Source of the DNA: Idiomarina sp. PL1-037
GTDB lineage: Bacteria > Pseudomonadota > Gammaproteobacteria > Enterobacterales > Alteromonadaceae
NCBI RefSeq assembly: GCF_034422975.1
Contig: NZ_CP139873.1
Location: forward strand, 2,542,001 to 2,606,000
Length of the DNA stretch: 64,000 bases
Direction of reading: 5' to 3'
Below the pieces are notes generated by a model. The model made no database searches and had not been told where the DNA came from. It saw only the letters and a list, made by a program, of their open reading frames with translations. Positions 42,944 through 52,209 of this stretch are shown here, piece by piece (the stretch's first letter is position 1; every line of letters starts with the position of its first letter). The position numbers and the translations under genes were made by a program.

Positions 42944-43029
42944 TCTACCATCCCTACGCCAGTATTAACCGGATCAGGTTTTAAGGGTTCGCTAATGCAT
43001 CTCAGCCGTTGCCGGCACCCCTTGGTAAA
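42944..43029 (-). promoter_or_regulatory. TPP riboswitch (THI element)
   Basis: On the minus strand the leader contains GGGGTGCC, then GGCTGAGA, then AACCTGATCCGGTTAATAC and GCGTAGGGA in the order of the conserved TPP aptamer. A P1 helix forms from TTTACCA at the start and TGGTAGAAA at the end. About 64 bases separate the aptamer from the TonB receptor ATG. Bound TPP is expected to switch off the operon. Confidence 0.95.
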
Positions 43030-43082
43030 GCGGCGTCAGTATAACGCAGCTTGTTAGTTAAACAAATTTACTTTCAGTGCAA

Positions 43083-43784
43083 TTAAATAAAGGACAGAGC
43101 GTCGCCGTAAAGGTTTTCTAACGGTACGTCTTTAGCGACAAAATCGTCGCGAATAACGCGTATCATTTCAAAGCGGCCAGCCATATAAATTTCACATTCA
43201 GGCAGACTTTGCTCACGAGCCATAACCGCGTGATGCACCAAACCTATAGAATAAGCCCAGTTGTTATCCGCGTCTTCGACGACCGGGTGGTAATCAAAGT
43301 GCTCGTACTGACCTGCTAAGCGTTCCAGTTCGTCATGCAAATACAGATCGCTTAAGCTTTTTGCACCCCAGTAAAGTGTCAGAGGCCGCTCTGGCGACAA
43401 ACGTAAATGTTGCTGCAAGATAGAATAGGTGTAAGAGAAACCGGTGCCACCAGCAATTAACACTGCCGGCTTAGTGTTTTCCTGACGGTAAAAAGCCACA
43501 CCATCTGGCGCGTCAATTTCTAATTCCCCATCGGCACGCACTTTATCCAACACTTCCATTGCATAGCTGTTGTCCGGCGTGGCGCCTATGTGAAGTAACC
43601 ACTCACTTTTTATGGACGGGCACGACGCAATACTAAAAGGCCGCTTATCGCGTTCGCCCATCATCACCATAAGGTACTGGCCTGCTTTAAACTCAACCGG
43701 TTGCGGCAGTTGCAAACGCACTTCCCACACAGCATCGGCCAACTGGCGCGAAATTTCAGCTTTACAGGTCATTTGTTGACTCAT
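43083..43784 (-). CDS. fre: NAD(P)H-flavin reductase
   Basis: 233 aa, same length as E. coli Fre. Reduces free riboflavin, FMN or FAD for use by ferric and other reductases. The flavin site RPFSIAS (about 49-55), the nucleotide-site AGGTGFSY (about 109-116) and C-terminal YGDALSFI are all characteristic. Directly behind ubiD with adjoining ends, the same ubiD-fre order as in E. coli; reduced FMN made by Fre would suit UbiX/UbiD prenyl-FMN chemistry. Confidence 0.95.
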   Translation of the reverse strand: MSQQMTCKAEISRQLADAVWEVRLQLPQPVEFKAGQYLMVMMGERDKRPFSIASCPSIKSEWLLHIGATPDNSYAMEVLDKVRADGELEIDAPDGVAFYRQENTKPAVLIAGGTGFSYTYSILQQHLRLSPERPLTLYWGAKSLSDLYLHDELERLAGQYEHFDYHPVVEDADNNWAYSIGLVHHAVMAREQSLPECEIYMAGRFEMIRVIRDDFVAKDVPLENLYGDALSFI

Positions 43785-45257
43785 TCACGACTCCATAATG
43801 TTCAGTTCGTCCCACAGCTCGTCAACACGCTGTTTTACCTCGTCGCTCATGACTATTGGCTCGCCCCACTCACGGTCAGTTTCACCCGGCCATTTATTGG
43901 TGGCGTCCATTCCCATCTTCGAGCCCAGTCCGGAAACCGGTGAAGCGAAATCGAGATAATCTATAGGCGTATTTTCGACCAGGGTCGTATCGCGTGCCGG
44001 ATCCATCCGGGTTGTCATAGCCCAGATAACATCTTTCCAGTCACGCGCATTCACGTCGTCGTCGCACACAATTACGAATTTGGTGTACATAAACTGACGT
44101 AAGAAAGACCAGACACCCATCATCACGCGCTTCGCATGACCCGGGTACTGCTTCTTCATAGTGACTACGGCCAAACGGTACGAACAGCCTTCCGGTGGCA
44201 AATAAAAATCGACAATTTCAGGGAATTGTTTTTGCAGTAACGGAATAAACACTTCATTTAAAGCAACGCCCAGCACGGCAGGTTCGTCCGGTGGACGCCC
44301 GGTATAGGTGCTGTGGTAAATCGGATCTTTACGATGGGTAACATGAGTCACGGTAAACACCGGAAACTCATCCACTTCGTTGTAGTAGCCGGTATGATCG
44401 CCATAAGGGCCTTCCGGCGCCATTTCGCCCGGCTCTATATAACCTTCCAGAATAATTTCAGCGTGCGCCGGTACTTGTAAATCATTACTGAGGCACTGTG
44501 TTACTTCGGTTTTGCTGTCGCGCAACAATCCGGCAAAGGCGTATTCCGACAAGCTATCGGGCACCGGTGTTACCGCGCCCAAAATAGTTGCAGGATCAGC
44601 ACCCAAAGCAACTGACACCGGGAACTTTTCGCCCGGATGCTGCTGGCACCACTCCTGGAAATCCAGTGCGCCACCGCGATGCGACAACCAGCGCATAATG
44701 AGCTTATTCGGACCCAGGAGTTGCTGGCGATAAATACCTAAGTTCTGGCGTTCTTTATGCGGACCACGAGTGACCGTAAGCCCCCAGGTAACCAACGGTG
44801 CAACGTCGCCCGGCCAGCAATGCTGAATCGGCAACTTTGTTAAGTCAACGTCATCGCCGCTCATAACCACTTGCTGACATGGCGCCTTTTTAATGCTTTT
44901 TGGCGACATGCTCAGCACTTTTTTGTACTTAGGCAGTAAATTCAACGCGTCGCGAAAGCCTTTAGGAGGCTCCGGCTCTTTTAAAAAGGCCAGCAATTTC
45001 CCCACATCCCGTAAGGCGGTCACCGACTCCTGACCCATACCTAAAGCCACCCGGTCTGGGGTGCCGAATAAATTAGCTAAAACCGGCATATCATGGCCTT
45101 TCACGTTTTCAAACAATAAGGCCGGACCTTGTGCTTTTAACGTACGGTCTGATATTTCAGTAATTTCGAGGTAGGGGTCTATTTCTTGTTGGATACGTTT
45201 CAGTTCACCGCGCTCCTCGAGGAGCGCGATGAAATCACGCAGATCTTGATATTTCAT
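43785..45257 (-). CDS. ubiD: 3-octaprenyl-4-hydroxybenzoate decarboxylase
   Basis: 490 aa, prenyl-FMN-dependent decarboxylase of ubiquinone synthesis. Opens KYQDLRDFIALLEERGELKRI as UbiD does; conserved stretches include MRWLSHRGGALD, the EGPYGDHTGYY block with the active Glu, and the metal-site GRPPDEPAV. Lies 7 bp after rho and upstream of fre on the same strand. Confidence 0.96.
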   Translation of the reverse strand: MKYQDLRDFIALLEERGELKRIQQEIDPYLEITEISDRTLKAQGPALLFENVKGHDMPVLANLFGTPDRVALGMGQESVTALRDVGKLLAFLKEPEPPKGFRDALNLLPKYKKVLSMSPKSIKKAPCQQVVMSGDDVDLTKLPIQHCWPGDVAPLVTWGLTVTRGPHKERQNLGIYRQQLLGPNKLIMRWLSHRGGALDFQEWCQQHPGEKFPVSVALGADPATILGAVTPVPDSLSEYAFAGLLRDSKTEVTQCLSNDLQVPAHAEIILEGYIEPGEMAPEGPYGDHTGYYNEVDEFPVFTVTHVTHRKDPIYHSTYTGRPPDEPAVLGVALNEVFIPLLQKQFPEIVDFYLPPEGCSYRLAVVTMKKQYPGHAKRVMMGVWSFLRQFMYTKFVIVCDDDVNARDWKDVIWAMTTRMDPARDTTLVENTPIDYLDFASPVSGLGSKMGMDATNKWPGETDREWGEPIVMSDEVKQRVDELWDELNIMES

Positions 45258-45264
45258 ACGCCAC

Positions 45265-46533
45265 TTAACTGTTGCGTTGACGTTTCATCGATTCGAAGAA
45301 TTCGTCATTGGTTTTGGTCATCTGCAAACGGTCAATCAAAAATTCCATGGCCTCAACTTCGCCCATGGGATGCATGATTTTACGCAGGATCCACATTTTT
45401 TGCAGCTCGTCCGGCGTGGTCAGCAACTCTTCACGACGCGTACCTGAACGGTTGAAATCAATTGCAGGGAACACACGGCGTTCGGCCAACTTACGGTTCA
45501 GGTGCAGCTCCATGTTGCCGGTACCTTTAAACTCTTCGTAGATGACTTCATCCATTTTCGAGCCGGTATCAATAAGCGCGGTTGCAATAATGGTTAAACT
45601 ACCACCTTCTTCTACATTACGCGCAGCACCAAAGAAACGCTTAGGTTTGTGCAATGCGTTGGCATCCACACCACCGGTTAAGACTTTTCCGGAGCTTGGA
45701 ATAACGGTGTTATAAGCACGGGCTAAACGAGTAATGGAGTCGAGCAAAATCACCACGTCTTTCTTATGCTCAACCAGACGTTTGGCTTTTTCGATAACCA
45801 TTTCCGCTACCTGAACGTGGCGGCTGGCTGGTTCATCAAAGGTGGAAGCAACGACTTCACCATGCACCAGACGGTGCATTTCGGTGACTTCTTCCGGACG
45901 CTCATCAATCAATAGTACAATCAGTTCTGCATCGGGATGATTCGCTGCAATAGAAGTCGCTATATTCTGCAGCAATAAGGTTTTACCCGCTTTAGGTGGC
46001 GCGACAATAAGACCACGTTGACCTTTACCAATTGGCGCTGATAAATCCAATACTCGTGCAGTGATATCTTCTTTGCTGCCATTACCGCGCTCTAAATGAA
46101 AACGCTCTTCCGCGTGTAGCGGCGTTAAGTTTTCAAATAAGATTTTATTGCGGGAGTTTTCAGGCTTGTCGAAGTTCACTTCACGAATTTTCAGCAGGGC
46201 AAAATAACGTTCGCTGTCTTTCGGTGGGCGAATTTTCCCGCCAATTGTGTCACCCGTACGCAGGTTAAAGCGACGAATCTGACTTGGCGAGACGTATATA
46301 TCGTCTGGTCCAGCCAGGTAGGAAGAGTCGGCTGAACGCAAGAAGCCAAAGCCATCCTGCAAAATTTCCAGCACACCGCCGCCGTGAATGTCTTCACCAC
46401 TTTTAGCATGCGCTTTTAAAATAGCGAAAATGATGTCTTGCTTGCGCAAGCGGGCCATATTTTCAAGACCCATTGAGTCCGCGAGCTGAACTAGCTCGTT
46501 TACGGGTTTATCTTTAAGTTCTGTTAGATTCAT
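45265..46533 (-). CDS. rho: Transcription termination factor Rho
   Basis: 422 aa hexameric RNA-dependent ATPase. An N-terminal helical domain (MNLTELKDKPVNELVQLA), a cold-shock-type primary RNA site (ILQDGFGFLRS, then DDIYVSPSQIRRF), Walker A PPKAGKT (about 180-186), Walker B VILLDSITR and the Q/R-loop region. GAGGG ribosome site precedes it. trxA lies upstream across a 249-bp leader that holds the trxA terminator. Confidence 0.97.
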   Translation of the reverse strand: MNLTELKDKPVNELVQLADSMGLENMARLRKQDIIFAILKAHAKSGEDIHGGGVLEILQDGFGFLRSADSSYLAGPDDIYVSPSQIRRFNLRTGDTIGGKIRPPKDSERYFALLKIREVNFDKPENSRNKILFENLTPLHAEERFHLERGNGSKEDITARVLDLSAPIGKGQRGLIVAPPKAGKTLLLQNIATSIAANHPDAELIVLLIDERPEEVTEMHRLVHGEVVASTFDEPASRHVQVAEMVIEKAKRLVEHKKDVVILLDSITRLARAYNTVIPSSGKVLTGGVDANALHKPKRFFGAARNVEEGGSLTIIATALIDTGSKMDEVIYEEFKGTGNMELHLNRKLAERRVFPAIDFNRSGTRREELLTTPDELQKMWILRKIMHPMGEVEAMEFLIDRLQMTKTNDEFFESMKRQRNS

Positions 46534-46746
46534 AGGAGGGTTTTCGAGTTATCGATTGAACACAAAGCCTTTTTTAATTTGACTCTAGAAAGTAAAACAA
46601 TTGGAACTTTCGGAATTCGCGAAGTGCGAAACCAGAAACAGACGTTTCATTTAAAAACAGGCTAACCGGTGGAGTTGGTGAACCCGAATGAACAGTTAAT
46701 GAGCAGAAGTTATCACCAAAAAAGCGATTCGTCCAGTTTTCTCAAC
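46534..46746 (-). promoter_or_regulatory. rho leader and promoter region
   Basis: 213 bp without a gene between the trxA terminator and rho. The rho gene of E. coli is autoregulated through its leader, so a similar control is plausible here; a short TTCGC/GCGAA inverted repeat is visible near 46617-46631. No specific promoter assigned. Confidence 0.4.
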
Positions 46747-46774
46747 AAAAACGGCGCTTAACACGCCGTTTTTT
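46747..46774 (-). terminator. Terminator after trxA
   Basis: AAAAACGGCG/CGCCGTTTTT, a 10-bp stem with a 7-base loop and a run of T on the minus strand, 9 bp past the trxA stop. Confidence 0.88.
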
Positions 46775-46782
46775 GACAATCA

Positions 46783-47109
46783 TTAAATGTGCTGGTCTAA
46801 AAACTCAGTCAGTTGAGCACGTGATAATGCGCCCACTTTCGTTCCGACAACTTCGCCGCCTTTAAACAACAGTAACGTTGGAATGCCACGAATATTGTAT
46901 TTAGGTGGGGTTTGTTCATTGTGGTCGACGTTCAGCTTACCAATAACTAATTTATCAGCGTACTCGCTGGCAATGTCATCAAGAATAGGTGCTACCATTT
47001 TACATGGCCCACACCACTCAGCCCAAAAGTCGACTAATACGGGTTTATCGGAATTTATGACATCAGCATCAAAACTGTCATCACTTAGCTGAACTATTAC
47101 GTCACTCAT
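46783..47109 (-). CDS. trxA: Thioredoxin
   Basis: 108 aa dithiol reductant with the active site WCGPC (Cys33/Cys36) and the cis-Pro region RGIPTLLLF. Supplies electrons to ribonucleotide reductase, PAPS reductase and peroxidases. Divergent from rhlB and upstream of rho as in E. coli, with its own terminator. Confidence 0.97.
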   Translation of the reverse strand: MSDVIVQLSDDSFDADVINSDKPVLVDFWAEWCGPCKMVAPILDDIASEYADKLVIGKLNVDHNEQTPPKYNIRGIPTLLLFKGGEVVGTKVGALSRAQLTEFLDQHI

Positions 47110-47200
47110 GGTACTCTCCGCTACTTTCTTCGCGTGGAAATATTAGAATAGTATTATTTCTGTTTTTGAATACAAGCGCAAACTGATATGCTTATAACTT

Positions 47201-48481
47201 ATGACTAAAAAACATCTTACAGAAACTCGCTTTGCTGATTTGGCGCTTCACCCCAAAATCCAGCAAGCAATATCCAGTGCCGGATTTGAGTATTGTACTC
47301 CAATTCAGGCGTTAAGTCTGCCCGTTGCTCTGTCTAACCGCGATGTTGCTGGTCAGGCTCAGACAGGTACAGGCAAAACCTTGGCATTTCTGCTGGCTAC
47401 TTTCAACCGCTTAATGCAGAACGAATCGTCCGAAAAAACCGAATCGGGCCCACGCGCACTGATTATGGCACCGACTCGGGAACTCGCTATTCAAATAGCG
47501 CACGATGCTAATGCCCTTATTGAGCATTGCGGCTTGAAAATGGGCGTGATTTACGGCGGCGAAGGCTACGAAGGTCAAAAAGAACAACTAGCGGCACAAC
47601 CAGACATACTGGTCGGTACCACTGGTCGCCTTATCGACTTTTATAAGCAGGGTCTATTCAGTCTTAAAGACATTGAAGTTGTGGTGCTGGACGAAGCCGA
47701 CCGCATGTTCGATCTTGGCTTTATTGATGACATTCGCTATTTATTGCAAAAAATGCCGGATCCATCCAAGCGGCTGAATCTGCTGTTCTCTGCAACATTG
47801 TCTTATCGTGTGCAGGAACTGGCTTACGAGCATATGAATGCACCGACTAAACTCGAAGTGGAGCCGTTACAAAAAACGGCGACAAGGGTAACTGAAGAAC
47901 TGTTTTATCCTTCTAAGCCAGAAAAGTTTCCGCTATTACTTACGCTGATTGAGGAAGACTGGCCGGATAAAGCCATTGTTTTCGCCAACACCAAGCACGG
48001 TTGCGAAAAGGTACACGGCTGGTTAGTCGCAAACGAACACCGCGCAGGTCTGTTAACTGGCGATGTTCCGCAGAAAAAGCGCTTACGCATTCTGGAAGAC
48101 TTCGCCGAAGGAAAGCTCGACTTTCTAGTCGCTACCGATGTCGCCGCACGTGGCCTGCATATTCCTGAAGTGACTCATGTGTATAACTTCGACTTACCGG
48201 ATGACTGCGAAGATTATGTTCACCGTATAGGCCGCACAGGTCGTGCAGGAGCGAGTGGCGCCGCAATAAGCCTGGCGTGTGAAGAGTACGTATACAATTT
48301 ACCGGCTATTGAAGACTACATTGGTCACACCATTCCGGTCACCAAATACGATGGCGATGCTCTGCTGTCTGATTTGCGACGTCCACGTCCAATTCAGCGC
48401 CGTCGTCGCCATAACTCAGGCGGAGGAGGCAAGGGCAAACCTCGCGGCCGTCGCTCAGGGCCTCCGCGCAACGCGTCGTAA
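47201..48481 (+). CDS. rhlB: ATP-dependent RNA helicase RhlB
   Basis: 426 aa DEAD-box helicase, the degradosome partner of RNase E in E. coli. Q-motif FEYCTPIQ, Walker A AQTGTGKT, DEAD at 164-167, SAT in LFSATLSY, and HRIGRTGRAG. A basic, Gly-rich tail (RRRRHNSGGGGKGKPRGRRSG) of about 30 residues likely contacts RNA. One base separates its stop from the gppA start. Confidence 0.94.
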   Translation: MTKKHLTETRFADLALHPKIQQAISSAGFEYCTPIQALSLPVALSNRDVAGQAQTGTGKTLAFLLATFNRLMQNESSEKTESGPRALIMAPTRELAIQIAHDANALIEHCGLKMGVIYGGEGYEGQKEQLAAQPDILVGTTGRLIDFYKQGLFSLKDIEVVVLDEADRMFDLGFIDDIRYLLQKMPDPSKRLNLLFSATLSYRVQELAYEHMNAPTKLEVEPLQKTATRVTEELFYPSKPEKFPLLLTLIEEDWPDKAIVFANTKHGCEKVHGWLVANEHRAGLLTGDVPQKKRLRILEDFAEGKLDFLVATDVAARGLHIPEVTHVYNFDLPDDCEDYVHRIGRTGRAGASGAAISLACEEYVYNLPAIEDYIGHTIPVTKYDGDALLSDLRRPRPIQRRRRHNSGGGGKGKPRGRRSGPPRNAS

Positions 48482-48482
48482 T

Positions 48483-49409
48483 ATGCCAGCCAAAAAGCGC
48501 AAACTTGCTGCCATCGACATGGGATCCAACAGTTTCCACCTGTTGATGGCAGAAGTTTCAATGACGGGCTTCTTTCCTAAGCCCCGGATTCTCTCCCAGC
48601 GTAAACAGAAAGTTCGTCTAGCCGACGGCTTGGGCGACAATGACAGCATAGACGACGCTGCCATTTCCCGTGCCATAGATTGTCTTACTCTGTTTGCCAA
48701 AGAGCTGAAACGCTTCCAGCCCTTTGCAGTAAAAGCGGTAGCAACTGCAGCGCTGCGCAAAGCCAGTAATCAGAAAGAACTTCTTGCGCGCTTTGAGTCG
48801 ACATTAGGCTTCCCTATTGAAGTTATTACCGGCGAGCGTGAAGCTGAATTCATTTATGCGGGAGTTTGTAGTGCGTCGCAATGCCGGGATAACGTTCTGG
48901 TTATTGATATTGGCGGTGCAAGTACAGAGGTTGTCGCCGGTAATGGAACCCAGGCTAATGTGCTTAACAGTCTGGATATGGGCTGTGTAGTGTTTCAAAA
49001 CCGTTTCTTTAAAGATGGACAAATTACCCCGGATAACGTAGAGCTAGCTATTCAGGCCGCTACGAAGCTTATTACGCCCTACGCCGCTGATTATAAGCAA
49101 CATGGTTGGCTGCGGGTTCTTGGCGCATCAGGTACTTTTCGTGCACTTACCGAAATAGCGGCGGCGGAAAAACAGCCAGGGCTTAGTCAAAGCTGGTTAA
49201 GTGAACTGATTCAGCGTTGTATCCGGCAGGGGCAAATTGAGCGTCTGAATTTTGCCGGATTACGTGATGACCGCCGCGCTGTTCTAATGGGCGGAATCAC
49301 CATACTTTTGGCTGTGCTGAAGGTACTTAGTGTGAGCGATTTTGAAGTGACTTCCGGCGCGTTACGCGAGGGTTTACTCGCGCAACTTGCCAATGAAATT
49401 ACGGCTTAG
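48483..49409 (+). CDS. gppA: Ppx/GppA phosphatase family protein (short form)
   Basis: 308 aa from the ATG at 48483, one base after the rhlB stop; the frame stays open upstream inside rhlB but that is a shadow. Actin-like ATPase fold with IDMGSNSFHLL (phosphate loop 1) and VIDIGGASTEVV (loop 2), as in exopolyphosphatase and pppGpp phosphatase. E. coli GppA has 494 aa; this one lacks the C-terminal HD-like helical domain. rhlB-gppA adjacency as in E. coli supports the name, but polyphosphatase activity is equally possible. Confidence 0.85.
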   Translation: MPAKKRKLAAIDMGSNSFHLLMAEVSMTGFFPKPRILSQRKQKVRLADGLGDNDSIDDAAISRAIDCLTLFAKELKRFQPFAVKAVATAALRKASNQKELLARFESTLGFPIEVITGEREAEFIYAGVCSASQCRDNVLVIDIGGASTEVVAGNGTQANVLNSLDMGCVVFQNRFFKDGQITPDNVELAIQAATKLITPYAADYKQHGWLRVLGASGTFRALTEIAAAEKQPGLSQSWLSELIQRCIRQGQIERLNFAGLRDDRRAVLMGGITILLAVLKVLSVSDFEVTSGALREGLLAQLANEITA

Positions 49410-50413
49410 CGTTTATTCGTTGTAAGACGTTCAGCTACCGATTTTGCAAAATACGTTAAAATACCGTCAGCACCGGCTCGTTTGAAACCCAGCAAACTTT
49501 CTTCAATAACGTCCTGACCCAGCCAGCCATTTTTAATGGCAGCCTGGAGCATGGCGTATTCACCACTGACCTGGTACGCAAAAGTCGGCACGCCAAAAGT
49601 GTCTTTTGCACGGCGTACAATGTCCAAATAAGGCATGCCCGGCTTCACCATCACCATGTCAGCGCCTTCCTGTATATCCAGTCCAATTTCCTGCAGGGCT
49701 TCGTCTGAATTAGCCGGGTCCATCTGATAGGTCTTTTTGTCAGCCCCTTTCAGGTTTCCGGCAGAGCCGACCGCGTCGCGGAATGGGCCGTAAAACGCGC
49801 TGGCATATTTAGCCGAATACGCCATAATTTGAGTGTTGATAAAGCCTTCAGCTTCCAGTGCTGAACGAATAGCGCCAATGCGCCCGTCCATCATGTCCGA
49901 CGGAGCTACAACATCTACTCCGGCTCGCGCGTGAGACACAGCCTGCTTTACCAAAACCTCAGTGGTAACGTCATTGATCACGTAACCGCTGCCATCAAGA
50001 ATGCCGTCTTGCCCGTGAGTTGTAAAAGGATCCAAAGCCACATCGGTCATTACGCCTAGCTCCGGAAACTTGGCTTTTATGGCTTTGACCGCACGCTGAG
50101 CCAGACCGTTATCATCATAAGCCGCTTCAGCCATCTCCGACTTAGCCGAAGCAGGCGTTACCGGGAATAAGGCAACCATAGGAATACCGAATTCAACCAA
50201 CTGAGCGCATTCTTGCAACAACAGATCGATACTCACACGGTCAACGCCAGGCATTGAACTGACCTGCTCACGCTGGTTCTCACCTTCGAGAACAAACATA
50301 GGGTAAATTAAATCGTCCACGCTCAACTGGTTTTCTGCCACCAGCCGCCGGCTAAAATCGTGGCGGCGTAAACGTCTTAGGCGTCTGCCCGGAAAAGCAC
50401 CTTGATTTGTCAT
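49406..50413 (-). CDS. hemB: Porphobilinogen synthase
   Basis: 335 aa; condenses two 5-aminolevulinate molecules in heme synthesis. Schiff-base lysines Lys202 (SAKYASAFYGP) and Lys257 (VMVKPGMPY) are present. The metal region reads TDVALDPFTTHGQDG, which lacks the zinc-binding cysteines of E. coli HemB and resembles the Mg-dependent Pseudomonas type. Its stop overlaps the gppA stop by 4 bp; the upstream GGDEF gene ends 17 bp before it. Confidence 0.96.
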   Translation of the reverse strand: MTNQGAFPGRRLRRLRRHDFSRRLVAENQLSVDDLIYPMFVLEGENQREQVSSMPGVDRVSIDLLLQECAQLVEFGIPMVALFPVTPASAKSEMAEAAYDDNGLAQRAVKAIKAKFPELGVMTDVALDPFTTHGQDGILDGSGYVINDVTTEVLVKQAVSHARAGVDVVAPSDMMDGRIGAIRSALEAEGFINTQIMAYSAKYASAFYGPFRDAVGSAGNLKGADKKTYQMDPANSDEALQEIGLDIQEGADMVMVKPGMPYLDIVRRAKDTFGVPTFAYQVSGEYAMLQAAIKNGWLGQDVIEESLLGFKRAGADGILTYFAKSVAERLTTNKR

Positions 50414-50430
50414 TCTTCACTCCTGATGGG

Positions 50431-52209
50431 TTACTGCACCGCTAATCTGTCGCGGCCTTTATGTTTGGCGGCATATAGCGCATCGTCTGCGGCTTTAAAA
50501 ATTTCATCCACATTATCAAAAATACGCACGCTAGTGGAGATCACACCAATACTCAGCGTAATCTTAAGCAAGCCGGCATCGGTTTTAAACTCGGTATTAC
50601 GAACCTTTTCCAGCAACTGACTGGCAAAAGTTTCCGCCTCCTGAATGTCGGTTTCCGGCAAGATAATGGCAAACTCTTCACCACCATAACGACAGACAAT
50701 ATCCGCGGCTCGCTTAGCGTGTTGCTGCATTAATTTTGCCAGCTGTTGCAAAATCTGGTCTCCGGCAAGGTGACCATAGGTATCGTTCACGGGTTTAAAG
50801 TGGTCGACGTCAATCATTAATAACGCAAGCGGTAACTCGCGCCGCAGTGTGCGCCGCAGCTCACGTTCCAGGTGCTGCTGAAAATAACGGCGGTTATGCA
50901 AGCCAGTCAAAGGATCTTCGATGCTCTTCTGCTCCAGTTCAGTATTAACCTCCTGAAGTTCGCGTAAGGCAATTTGTAGCTCAAAAGTGCGTTCATCGAC
51001 ACTCTCTTCCAGCTCGCGGTTATGACGTTGCTCAGCCTGTAGGCGCTCTTTACGTTGTTCGCTGTAGCGTACGGCCAGAACCCAGGAGAGCAGCAAAATT
51101 TCAATGCCTGACCCTATCATAATGGCATGACGCTGAATAAACATGCTGTCGATAATTCCAAGATAACCCAACGAGTTAGCGACCACAGAAATTAGCAAAC
51201 TGCACCAGGCAAGTGTGAAGATACGCGCATATAAAAAGCCCTTACGCCAAAGATACACGCCAACCAGCAGCAAAAATAGACAACCAGGAATAGCCAGGCT
51301 CAGCAGGATGTGAATACTGACCCGATAACTGGCGAAAATAGCAATTAATAGGCTGACGGCTGAGAGGAAGGCCATCACCATTAGCCCGCGACCCCAGGTG
51401 TATCGGTAACGTTTTAGTTCGAGGAGCTGATAAGCAAAAAAGGCAGCGGTTAGAAAGGTGAGACTGCCAAATATTGGAATTCCTTTATCCTGTAAATACA
51501 GGGAGTTAGGCCATAAGTAATGAAAGCCAAGCCCCTCTAATGACAACATCAAGCCGGCAAAAAATAGCGTGTAAAGCGAATACACACCAAATTCAGGCTC
51601 GCGCGACGCAATAAAACCGAAAAGGTTATAAACCGCCATACAAAGCAGTACACCAAAGTAAATTCCTTCAGCAATACGACGGTTCATTTGCGTCTCAAAA
51701 AAATCAGCTTCGGTACGTACAGCGATAGGCAGGCGCATTGAGCTTTGCGTATTAGTTTTAATATAAATTTCACCGCCGATGTCGGTGGGTAAAGGAACCG
51801 CAAATTCTGACGTTGGTATTGGACGCTCATTGAACGGCAAAGTGTCACCCATCCGATAAGTTCTTAGCCCCTCCGGGCTCATGATATAAACGGTCAGTTC
51901 ATCGAGCAAAGGGTAGGCAATATGCAAAATACGGTCATAAGGTTTAGCATCGAGTTTAAAACGAAACCAATATTCATCACTGGTGTAACCAAAGGATGCC
52001 CGGTCTGTATCGAGTTTGCGCCAATCAGTTGAAGGTAAGTTTTTTGCGGTTTCTAAGTCCAGATTTTGCTGGCTGTTAGTGTATTCAATTGCCAGCTCTG
52101 ACTGGCTTTCGGGAAGTATTTGCGCCACAGCAGCGGATGCAGAAAAAAGCAGAGCCACGAGAGCCAAAAATAGCCACTGCAATGCACTTACTCCGGAAGC
52201 TTTAGTCAC
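50431..52209 (-). CDS. 7TMR-DISM sensor diguanylate cyclase
   Basis: 592 aa from a GTG at 52209, chosen because GGGAGAG precedes it and it begins a signal peptide ending SAAVAQ; an ATG 39 bases earlier lacks both. An extracytoplasmic DISMED2-type beta domain (about 30-165), seven transmembrane helices (about 170-375), a coiled coil (about 385-425) and a GGDEF domain with GGEEF at 509-513. An RAAD inhibitory site lies five residues upstream of it. DISMED2 domains are thought to bind carbohydrates or similar small molecules. Its start overlaps the tatD stop, in the ubi-tat-hemB series. Confidence 0.92.
   Translation of the reverse strand: MTKASGVSALQWLFLALVALLFSASAAVAQILPESQSELAIEYTNSQQNLDLETAKNLPSTDWRKLDTDRASFGYTSDEYWFRFKLDAKPYDRILHIAYPLLDELTVYIMSPEGLRTYRMGDTLPFNERPIPTSEFAVPLPTDIGGEIYIKTNTQSSMRLPIAVRTEADFFETQMNRRIAEGIYFGVLLCMAVYNLFGFIASREPEFGVYSLYTLFFAGLMLSLEGLGFHYLWPNSLYLQDKGIPIFGSLTFLTAAFFAYQLLELKRYRYTWGRGLMVMAFLSAVSLLIAIFASYRVSIHILLSLAIPGCLFLLLVGVYLWRKGFLYARIFTLAWCSLLISVVANSLGYLGIIDSMFIQRHAIMIGSGIEILLLSWVLAVRYSEQRKERLQAEQRHNRELEESVDERTFELQIALRELQEVNTELEQKSIEDPLTGLHNRRYFQQHLERELRRTLRRELPLALLMIDVDHFKPVNDTYGHLAGDQILQQLAKLMQQHAKRAADIVCRYGGEEFAIILPETDIQEAETFASQLLEKVRNTEFKTDAGLLKITLSIGVISTSVRIFDNVDEIFKAADDALYAAKHKGRDRLAVQ

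Noticed and set aside
48279..48482. Extension of gppA 68 codons upstream
   Set aside because: It would lie inside rhlB; the ATG one base after the rhlB stop starts the conserved protein.
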